From Prevotella sp. UBA4376 (GTDB lineage: Bacteria > Bacteroidota > Bacteroidia > Bacteroidales > Bacteroidaceae), in contig DGRY01000072.1 in the NCBI GenBank assembly GCA_002391185.1, forward strand, positions 412-46,475: a DNA stretch of 46,064 bases. The letters run 5' to 3'. Within the stretch, counting starts at the first letter, position 1; each line of letters opens with the position of its first letter. Made by a program: the position numbers and the translations under genes. Positions 17,073 through 23,121 of this stretch are shown one piece after another. The notes under the pieces are model-generated. The model did no database searches. It worked only from the letters and a program-made list of their open reading frames with translations, and had not been told where the DNA came from.

Positions 17073-18154
17073 ATTGTTTTAGGATGTTTGTTACGGATTA
17101 GAATTCTACTATAAGGACATTTTGACTTTCCATCCTTACTATATGCTAAATCTGTTCTACCACGATAGTTTTTTGTAACACCTACTTGTTTACCAAGATA
17201 TCCGCATCCTAAACCAATAATTTCAAATTGCTCTGGATTAAATTGTCCTAATATTGTATCAGGAACTCCCATCACACCTTCATAGTCATTTGGAATATCT
17301 TGTACTTTACCAACGTCAATAGCATCAAAATTATCATATGAAGGATATTCTTCTCTTGAATATCTACACACTAAATCTAATATTTCGTGACGCTTACTAA
17401 TATCAAGATTAGTATACCAACATATAGCTGGAACCTTTATATAATTATCATCAGGATTTAAGCCTCTTGCACGTACAAACTTTCTATTTGCCTCCAAAAC
17501 ATTTTCATATGGCGCCTTATAAACAACTGAAATATTAAAACCAAATCCACACCACATTTTGTTTTGCATAAAAAGCGGAAAGATTTCTGAATAATGCAAA
17601 GCGCTCATGCGTCCCATAATAATGAACTTCTTCTCATATTCCATCAACTGAGCAACATACTCCCTAAACAAAGAAAACGGCGGATTTGTGACAACTATAT
17701 CTGCCTGTTTAAGGAGTGCTATACATTCAGGGTCTCGGAAATCACCAGTTTTTAGAGTGCTTATTACGTTCTTGTCGTTTTTCAAAAGATATTGCACATC
17801 GGAAAGGTCAACAGCGCCATCACCATTTAAATCCTTCACCTCGGTAATCTCAACCTTATAGGCTATCTTCTTTGGTTCTTCGGTGAAGTCGCCAAAGTCA
17901 ATCATCAACTCATTGCCCTGCACTGGCGAACCATTATAACAGGTGCAAATTAATTTCTTCAACCCTAACTGATTAAAACGAAGGGCGAAATACTTAAAGA
18001 AGTTACTTTCATAAGGGTCATCGCAGTTGCACAGCACAACCTTGTCTCGAAAGTGCTGCCAATAGTGCTGCAACTCTCGTTCAATGTCTGATAACTGCGT
18101 GTAGAACTCATCCTTCTTTGCCGTTTTTGCAGCATTAAGATTCTTGTTTGCCAT
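17069..18154 (-). CDS. EcoRI-family adenine-specific DNA methyltransferase
   Basis: A 361-aa adenine-N6 methyltransferase of the M.EcoRI family. The N-terminus (KKDEFYTQLSDIERELQHYW) and the segment CNCDDPYESNFFKYF are typical of the group. The catalytic motif IV is N157-P-P-F (DIVVTNPPFSLFREYV). Residues 108-119, DLNGDGAVDLSD, make a perfect EF-hand/dockerin-type calcium loop inserted between the cofactor and catalytic regions. The gene is first of a pair with the DUF262-HNH nuclease (4-bp overlap) and is preceded by a long folded leader. It would protect host DNA from the partner nuclease. The target sequence is unknown; M.EcoRI methylates GAATTC, but specificity cannot be read from sequence here. 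Confidence 0.9.
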   Translation of the reverse strand: MANKNLNAAKTAKKDEFYTQLSDIERELQHYWQHFRDKVVLCNCDDPYESNFFKYFALRFNQLGLKKLICTCYNGSPVQGNELMIDFGDFTEEPKKIAYKVEITEVKDLNGDGAVDLSDVQYLLKNDKNVISTLKTGDFRDPECIALLKQADIVVTNPPFSLFREYVAQLMEYEKKFIIMGRMSALHYSEIFPLFMQNKMWCGFGFNISVVYKAPYENVLEANRKFVRARGLNPDDNYIKVPAICWYTNLDISKRHEILDLVCRYSREEYPSYDNFDAIDVGKVQDIPNDYEGVMGVPDTILGQFNPEQFEIIGLGCGYLGKQVGVTKNYRGRTDLAYSKDGKSKCPYSRILIRNKHPKTI

Positions 18155-18194
18155 ACGCTATGATTTATACGTATGCTTATCTTCGGAGGCAGAC

Positions 18195-18363
18195 TTTAGA
18201 GAGCATAAAAAGAAACATGGACGGTATTCCCATCCATGCTCTAAAGGCTCTACCAAAGCCTACCAAAACCGGATAAGTCACGTCCATGCGTATTTGCACA
18301 GACGCTTGCGACTTATTCATTCGGTTTTGGTTTTCTTTGTTGAATTTGGTAGATTCTTAGAGC
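18195..18363 (-). ncRNA. Structured 5' leader of the methyltransferase-nuclease operon with alternative pairings
   Basis: In the minus-strand transcript, ACCAAAACCG and AATAAGTC-type segments (18330-18311) pair with GACTTAT and CGGTTTTGGT (18278-18261), and flanking CTACCAAA/TTTGGTAG lengthen the stem. A second hairpin joins CATGGA and TCCATG (18240-18215). Three short segments compete: C, GCTCTAAG (18363-18356); B, TTTAGAGCAT (18245-18236); and A, ATGCTCTCTAAA (18206-18195). B can pair with either C or A. This layout is that of an attenuator or switch. It matches no riboswitch class I recognise. Confidence 0.55.
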
Positions 18364-18450
18364 AATTCCGAATAACAGCAAACGCTTGTTAATATTCCAC
18401 GAAAATCATATCAGCCCCTCCACTGAGGGCTATATGCCGATACTTGGTTG

Positions 18451-18481
18451 CAAAAATACAAAAAACTTAGAAAGTAAACAA
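18451..18481 (-). promoter_or_regulatory. Promoter of the methyltransferase-nuclease operon
   Basis: On the minus strand, a -7 box TATTTTTG (18458-18451) has TTG (18481-18479) 20 bp upstream, the usual -33 spacing. Transcription would begin near 18444 and leave an approximately 290-nt leader before the ATG at 18154. Confidence 0.6.
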
Positions 18482-18535
18482 CCTGTGTCTGCAATTTTTT
18501 AGCATAAGAAATGATGGAAAACAAAAAAAATTGTG

Positions 18536-18543
18536 TATCTTTG
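18536..18543 (+). promoter_or_regulatory. Bacteroidota -7 box ahead of the 42-bp repeat array
   Basis: TATCTTTG on the plus strand, just before the array at 18629. If used, the transcript would run through all nine repeats into the DUF6261-like gene, with a leader of about 470 nt. No clear -33 element. Confidence 0.5.
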
Positions 18544-18628
18544 TGTGTGGTTAAAATGCCATTAGGAAAACGCTACTTGTAAAAACACATAGCGTAGCAG
18601 CGAAAATAAAGAAAACAATGAAAACAAC

Positions 18629-18982
18629 AGCCGCAGCTGATAAAGCAAAACAGTGATTCAAACTGCCGTCAGCCGCAGCTATCGACGAAAAAATGCTCTC
18701 ATAAAGAGCAGTAGCCGCAGCTGATAAAGCAAAACGGTGTTTAGAAATGCCGTCAGCCGCAGCTATCGACGAAAAAATGCTCTCAAAAGGAGCAGTAGCC
18801 ATAGCTGATGAAGCAAAAAGGTGTTTAGAAATGCCGTCAGCCGCAGCTAACGACGAAAAAATGCTCTCATAAAGAGCAGTAGCCGCAGCTGATGAAGCAA
18901 AACAGTGATTCAAACTGCCGTCAGCCGCAGCTATCAACAGAAAAAAGAACTCGGACAGACCGTCAGCCGCGGCTGATGAAAC
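18629..18982 (+). repeat. Tandem array of nine 42-bp repeats, alternating A and B forms, each with a hairpin
   Basis: The decamer AGCCGCAGCT starts exactly every 42 bp at 18629, 18671, 18713, 18755, 18797 (AGCCATAGCT), 18839, 18881, 18923 and 18965 (AGCCGCGGCT; unit partial). A units continue with GATAAAGCAAAA and a hairpin (CAGT/ACTG, or GGTGTT/AATGCC). B units continue with ATCGACGAAAAA and a hairpin TGCTCT/AGAGCA. Stems differ between units, but pairing is kept through changed or wobble pairs. The decamer with its neighbours (CAGCCGCAGCTG) also forms a small stem. The array ends about 40 bp before the ATG of the DUF6261-like gene. 42 bp equals four helical turns, so the decamers lie on one face of the DNA. 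Confidence 0.9.
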
Positions 18983-19022
18983 TTTCGAGTATTTAATTAT
19001 ACATTATTTAATTTTTATTATT

Positions 19023-19913
19023 ATGCAAAACTCAATTGAACAGGTAAAAAGTATCAATCTTTTTGACCTAAGACAGACCCACCTTGTGGGACTCATGTCA
19101 TTCACGCGCGACCAGTTCGCTGCAAGTTTTACAACCGAAAAGCCAGCACCTGCTAAGCTGCAGACGCAGATAGAGGCGTTCAATGCGGCATACGCTGACC
19201 TTGACGCTGCCTATCGTGCCGACAGCTACAGCCTCGACACCGATGAGCTGAAGAATGCCGACAAGGAGTGCGACAGCATTTTCATGTCGATAAAGAAGAT
19301 GGTGCAGGCACAGCAGGAGTTTAATTTCAACCCTGAGCTCAAGGCGGCTGCCAACCGAATGATGCAAGCCATCGACAAGTTCCGCATTGATGTGAACGAG
19401 GACTATCTCGGCGAGAACAACAAACTGCAACAGCTGCTGCAGGAGATTGCCGAGAGCAGTCAGCTAACAGCCGATGCAAAAGCTCTCGGACTCGATGCTG
19501 CCATTGCTCAGCTAAAGGAGAAAGCAACCCTCGTGCGTCAATTGCTTACCACAAGAGGACTGGCTAAAGCTCCAAAGGGACGCATGAAGCAGGCTCGCCA
19601 AGCCGTTGAGCAGGAATACCGCCAGCTCACCCAGCTTCTCAACGCCTACGCTCTTATTGACGACGACGAGCACCGCTTCGACTCGCTCTTCAACCTTCTG
19701 AACCAGAACATTGACTACCTCAAGAACACCGTTCTGGCACGTGGCGGCAAGGCTGAGCAGGAAGAAGAGCCTGCGAACGGCGGCAATGGAACAGGAGGAA
19801 ACTCTGGAGGAAACAACTCTGGAGGAAACAACTCTGGAGGAAACAACTCTGGAGGAAACAACTCTGGAGGCGGAAAATCTGGAGGCGATGACAACCTTCA
19901 TCCTTCACTGTAA
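19023..19913 (+). CDS. DUF6261-like coiled-coil protein with Gly-Asn-Ser repeat tail
   Basis: A 296-aa protein with no signal peptide or membrane segment. Residues 1-245 are mostly long amphipathic helices rich in Ala, Gln, Leu and charged residues (KNADKECDSIFMSIKKMVQ, AIAQLKEKATLVRQLL), resembling DUF6261 proteins of Bacteroidota, whose function is unknown. The C-terminus is a low-complexity tail built from GGNNS, encoded by about four perfect 15-bp repeats with identical codons, ending DDNLHPSL. The gene follows the 42-bp hairpin array directly, and the array's GCC-GCA-GCT frame is in phase with its ATG though interrupted by stops. A terminator follows 4 bp after the stop. Confidence 0.75.
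   Translation: MQNSIEQVKSINLFDLRQTHLVGLMSFTRDQFAASFTTEKPAPAKLQTQIEAFNAAYADLDAAYRADSYSLDTDELKNADKECDSIFMSIKKMVQAQQEFNFNPELKAAANRMMQAIDKFRIDVNEDYLGENNKLQQLLQEIAESSQLTADAKALGLDAAIAQLKEKATLVRQLLTTRGLAKAPKGRMKQARQAVEQEYRQLTQLLNAYALIDDDEHRFDSLFNLLNQNIDYLKNTVLARGGKAEQEEEPANGGNGTGGNSGGNNSGGNNSGGNNSGGNNSGGGKSGGDDNLHPSL
19795..19880 (+). repeat. 15-bp tandem repeat within the DUF6261-like gene
   Basis: Units of GGAGGAAACAACTCT repeat about four times without mismatch, encoding GGNNS. The unit is a multiple of three, so slippage would change tail length without a frameshift. Confidence 0.85.
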
Positions 19914-19916
19914 GAA

Positions 19917-19955
19917 AAAAAAGAATCACGGGCACTCCCGTGATTCTTTTCTTTT
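19917..19955. terminator. Bidirectional terminator, GAATCACGGG family copy 2
   Basis: GAATCACGGG (19923-19932) pairs with CCCGTGATTC (19937-19946), with an A-run before and a T-run after. It serves the DUF6261-like gene and the convergent outer-membrane protein gene ending at 19984. Confidence 0.9.
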
Positions 19956-19983
19956 AATAGATGATATAATCTTCTTCCTTCAA

Positions 19984-20523
19984 TTATATTTTATATCCCA
20001 AGGTAATCTTGACACCTCTATTTTTATAGCTGAAATCTTTGTATGCCTTGGTTAATCCAAAATAATATTGAGCATTGATTGTGAAATGCTTGAAATCGTA
20101 TCCTACACCAACTGGAATTCCAGCTGCAAACTTATTAGCTTCAGAGAAAAGCAAGAAATCTGTTCTGCCATCATAAACATTATATCCAAGCTCTACACCA
20201 GTATGTACAGAGAGTCCATTATATACATAAAATTTCGCCAACAAAGGAACCTCTATGTAGCCAAGATTCAAACTTGCGTTATTGTCTTTTGCTCCATAGG
20301 TTGAGTAGTTTAATCCTGTCACAACACCAAACTTTTCGTCTAACTGATATTGGGCACCCACTCCCAATATCCAACAATTCTTGGTATCTAAACCAGAATT
20401 AGTAAGATTAGTAAATGAAACACCAAGATGTGGCTCGAAGCGCAAAGTGCGAACGTCTTGCTGCGCCATACCTTTAACTACTACGCAAAGTAGGAAAAGT
20501 AATACAAATAATTTCTTCATCAT
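19984..20523 (-). CDS. Outer-membrane beta-barrel protein
   Basis: A 179-aa exported protein. The signal peptide MMKKLFVLLFLLCVVVKGMAQ is followed by beta-strand-like segments (FEPHLGVSFTNLT, WILGVGAQYQLDEKFGVVTGLNYSTYG, YIEVPLLAKFYV, VHTGVELGYNVY, HFTINAQYYFGL) and ends in VKITLGYKI, a pattern typical of the outer-membrane beta-barrel family PF13568. It is a single gene with its own -7 box (20561-20568). It is not closely similar to the 158-aa barrel at 15261. Function unknown. Confidence 0.88.
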   Translation of the reverse strand: MMKKLFVLLFLLCVVVKGMAQQDVRTLRFEPHLGVSFTNLTNSGLDTKNCWILGVGAQYQLDEKFGVVTGLNYSTYGAKDNNASLNLGYIEVPLLAKFYVYNGLSVHTGVELGYNVYDGRTDFLLFSEANKFAAGIPVGVGYDFKHFTINAQYYFGLTKAYKDFSYKNRGVKITLGYKI

Positions 20524-20560
20524 ATATTAGTTATTTTACAATACATTTCATCTCCTCGTG

Positions 20561-20568
20561 CAAAGGTA
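20561..20568 (-). promoter_or_regulatory. Bacteroidota -7 box for the outer-membrane protein gene
   Basis: TACCTTTG on the minus strand, 38 bp upstream of the ATG at 20523. The gene-free stretch 20524-20828 otherwise holds AT-rich sequence, the terminator at 20738 and a GC-rich repeat at 20797. Confidence 0.5.
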
Positions 20569-20737
20569 TGGATATTTACAATAAAATAAGCATACCAAAT
20601 ATTTCAAAAACTTTTTTTTATGTATCGTGCATCACCTTACATAGTATTTTTTTTAATCAAAGTTAATCAAACTCGCTTTTAAGTGGTATGTAACAAAAAA
20701 ATATATCAAGAATTAGAGACGAGTAGCATAAGCAAAA

Positions 20738-20770
20738 AAAAGAATCACGGGCAGCCCGTGATTCTTTTCT
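20738..20770. terminator. Terminator of the PUL operon, GAATCACGGG family copy 3
   Basis: GAATCACGGG (20742-20751) and CCCGTGATTC (20755-20764) form a stem flanked by A and T runs. It lies about 60 bp after the GH92 stop on the minus strand and should end PUL transcription before the outer-membrane protein gene. Confidence 0.88.
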
Positions 20771-20796
20771 TATTCCCAAAAGTAGTTTTTCAACTA

Positions 20797-20826
20797 CCAC
20801 CCCTCCCTCGGAGGGGCTGGGGGAGG
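20797..20826. repeat. GC-rich palindromic repeat of the CCTCCCC family
   Basis: CCACCCCTCCCTCGGAGGGG continues to CTGGGGGAGG, an imperfect palindrome that ends 3 bp beyond the GH92 stop. It is related to the copies at 6013, 10016 and 15209. Confidence 0.7.
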
Positions 20827-20828
20827 TT

Positions 20829-23105
20829 TCATTTCTCATTCGAGAAGCTATAAGGCACACTACTCTTTGCTGTTCCACGCTGCTTGTTTGGCTTGCTGCT
20901 CATAGTGAAGCTGATGTTGCTGCCCTTGGTGAGTGTGGCATGAGTGATATAGTTGTTGTTGCACACTTCGCCGTTGACTGTCATCTGCTGAATATAGCGG
21001 TTGTCGGTGCTATTGTCTGTTGCAGTGATGTTCACGGTGTTGCCGTTCTCAAGATGCAGTTTCACGCTGTCGAAATATGGAGTACCCACAACATACTGGT
21101 TAGAGCCTGGGCACACAGGATAGAAGCCAAGGGCAGAGAACACATACCACGCTGAGGTCTGACCGTTGTCCTCATCACCACAATAGCCATCAGGATTAGC
21201 TGTGTATAGACGATCCATAACCTCACGAATCCAATACTGCGACTTCCAAGGCTGACGACTGTAACCATAGAGATACAGCATGTGCTGAATAGGCTGATTG
21301 CCATGGGCATAGTTGCCCATATTCATAATCTGCATCTCGCGAATCTCGTGGATAACGCTGCCATAATAGCTGTCGTCGAAGATTGGAGGAACGATGAACA
21401 CAGAATCCATCATGCGGTTGAATGTTTCCTCGCCACCCATGAGGTTTATCACCCCCTGAGGGTCGTGGAACACACACCATGTCCAATGCCATGAGTTGCC
21501 CTCGGTGAAGGCATCGCCCCATTTGAAAGGACTGAAAGGCTCCTGAAACTTACCATTCTTCAATCGGCCACGCATAAGGTTTACCGATGGGTCGAACACA
21601 TTCTTGTAGTTCATGGCACGCTGCTTAAAAGGCTTCAGTTCTTTCTTCGACTTGCCAAGAGCCTTACCCAACTGATAGATGCTCCAGTCGTCGAAAGCAT
21701 ATTCAAGTGTGCGAGCCACATTCTCGTTGATGTTAACATCGTAAGGCACATAGCCCAACTTGTTGTAGTATTCGTAGCCCAAACGACCTGTTGAACTAAT
21801 CTCAGGATGAACAGCATTAGCACCATGCACAACAGCCTTCCATAGCGTTTCGATGTCGTAGCCACGGATGCCCTTGAGGTAAGCGTCGGCAACAACCGAA
21901 GCCGAGTTATTTCCAACCATACAGCCTCTGTGACCAGGACTTGCCCACTCTGGCAAGAATCCACTCTCCTTATAATCGTTTACCAATCCTTCCTGCATCT
22001 TGCTTGCCATTGAAGGATAAACAAGGTTAACGAATGGGAACAAGCAGCGGAAAGTATCCCAGAAACCAGTGTCGGTGAACATATATCCTGGCAGCACCTT
22101 ACCATTGTAAGGACTATAGTGAACAGGTTTGCCGTGCTTGTCGATCTCGTAGAAGCTACGTGGGAAGAGAACCGAGCGATACAAACAGCTGTAGAATGTG
22201 CGCAAGTGATCAACATTGTTGTCTTCTACCTCTATTCTGCCCAAAACATCGTTCCATGTCTTGCGACCCTTAGCCACAACCTCGTCGAAGGTCAATCCAT
22301 CAAGCTCCTTCAGGTTAAGCTGTGCCTGTTCATCGCTGATGAACGATGAAGCCACCTTCAGAATCAACTGCTCGCCACGCTTAGTGCTTGTCTTCCAAGC
22401 CAGCTTATGACTCTCGTAGCTGCGGTTATCGCTTGATTCCTGAACATCAGAGTTCTCAGTGCCACTCATCTGGCGATTACTCTCTATAACAAAATAGTTC
22501 TTGAAATTGTCGGGCACACCACCATTGTTATATGTAGTGAAACCAACAAGCTTGGTTGCCGACAGAGCCTTGATGGCAGCCTTACCACGAATGGCATCAA
22601 CAACAACTGCTGCCTTCTCGGCATCAGGATAGGTTATGCGGAACATGCAGGCACGCTCTGTTGGCGCCATCTCAACAACAATGTCGTAGTCGGCAAGATA
22701 CACCTTGTAGTAGTAAGGGCGGGCAGTCTCAGCCTTATGCGAGAACCAACTGGCACGCTTATTCTGGTCGAAAACCACGTCGCCAGTGATAGGCATGATT
22801 GAGAAGCAACCATAATCGTTTATCCACGGACTTGGCTGATGTGTCTGCTTGAAGCCTCTTATCTTGTCGGCAGAATAGGTGTACTGCCAACCATCGCCAT
22901 TAGCGCCGGTCTGAGGAGTCCAGAAGTTCATACCCCATGGCATAGCAATGGCAGGATAAGTGTTACCAGTTGAAAGCGAATACTTTGATTCTGTGCCCAC
23001 CAGCGTACTTACATAATCCACAGGCTCCACCGCAGCCGAGGCGGTGAGAGCAGCAGACAGCATCATTGCCGAAAAGCAAAACTTTTTGAGAGAGTAAATT
23101 TTCAT
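20829..23105 (-). CDS. GH92 family exo-alpha-mannosidase
   Basis: A 758-aa exported calcium-dependent exo-alpha-mannosidase that would release mannose from glycans in the periplasm. The signal peptide ends ALTASAAVEP. GH92 landmarks are GNTYPAIAMPWGMNFWTPQT, GFKQTHQPSPWINDYG, the predicted acid in TEGNSWHWTW, and the predicted base region CGDEDNGQTSAWYVFSALGF. The +1 subsite stretch reads HGNQPIQHMLYLY, where many alpha-1,2 enzymes have GNEP; the Glu-to-Gln change may alter linkage preference, so the linkage is left open. It is the last gene of the PUL operon, 16 bp after the GtaA-like gene, and is followed by a terminator. Confidence 0.95.
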   Translation of the reverse strand: MKIYSLKKFCFSAMMLSAALTASAAVEPVDYVSTLVGTESKYSLSTGNTYPAIAMPWGMNFWTPQTGANGDGWQYTYSADKIRGFKQTHQPSPWINDYGCFSIMPITGDVVFDQNKRASWFSHKAETARPYYYKVYLADYDIVVEMAPTERACMFRITYPDAEKAAVVVDAIRGKAAIKALSATKLVGFTTYNNGGVPDNFKNYFVIESNRQMSGTENSDVQESSDNRSYESHKLAWKTSTKRGEQLILKVASSFISDEQAQLNLKELDGLTFDEVVAKGRKTWNDVLGRIEVEDNNVDHLRTFYSCLYRSVLFPRSFYEIDKHGKPVHYSPYNGKVLPGYMFTDTGFWDTFRCLFPFVNLVYPSMASKMQEGLVNDYKESGFLPEWASPGHRGCMVGNNSASVVADAYLKGIRGYDIETLWKAVVHGANAVHPEISSTGRLGYEYYNKLGYVPYDVNINENVARTLEYAFDDWSIYQLGKALGKSKKELKPFKQRAMNYKNVFDPSVNLMRGRLKNGKFQEPFSPFKWGDAFTEGNSWHWTWCVFHDPQGVINLMGGEETFNRMMDSVFIVPPIFDDSYYGSVIHEIREMQIMNMGNYAHGNQPIQHMLYLYGYSRQPWKSQYWIREVMDRLYTANPDGYCGDEDNGQTSAWYVFSALGFYPVCPGSNQYVVGTPYFDSVKLHLENGNTVNITATDNSTDNRYIQQMTVNGEVCNNNYITHATLTKGSNISFTMSSKPNKQRGTAKSSVPYSFSNEK

Positions 23106-23121
23106 TTTTATATTTAATTGA

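Noticed and set aside
18551..18937. A 128-aa minus-strand frame made of 28-aa repeats with a hydrophobic end
   Set aside because: It is a by-product of the 84-bp (2 x 42) repeat period, which keeps any stop-free frame open. There is no promoter or signal peptide, and the hairpin conservation explains the sequence better.
18629..18982. CRISPR array
   Set aside because: The units are contiguous, with no unique spacers, the decamer is too short for a CRISPR repeat, and no cas genes are present.
19711..20055. 114-aa plus-strand frame overlapping the DUF6261-like tail
   Set aside because: Its repeats (LEETT) are the frame-shifted reading of the 15-bp array and it runs through the terminator.
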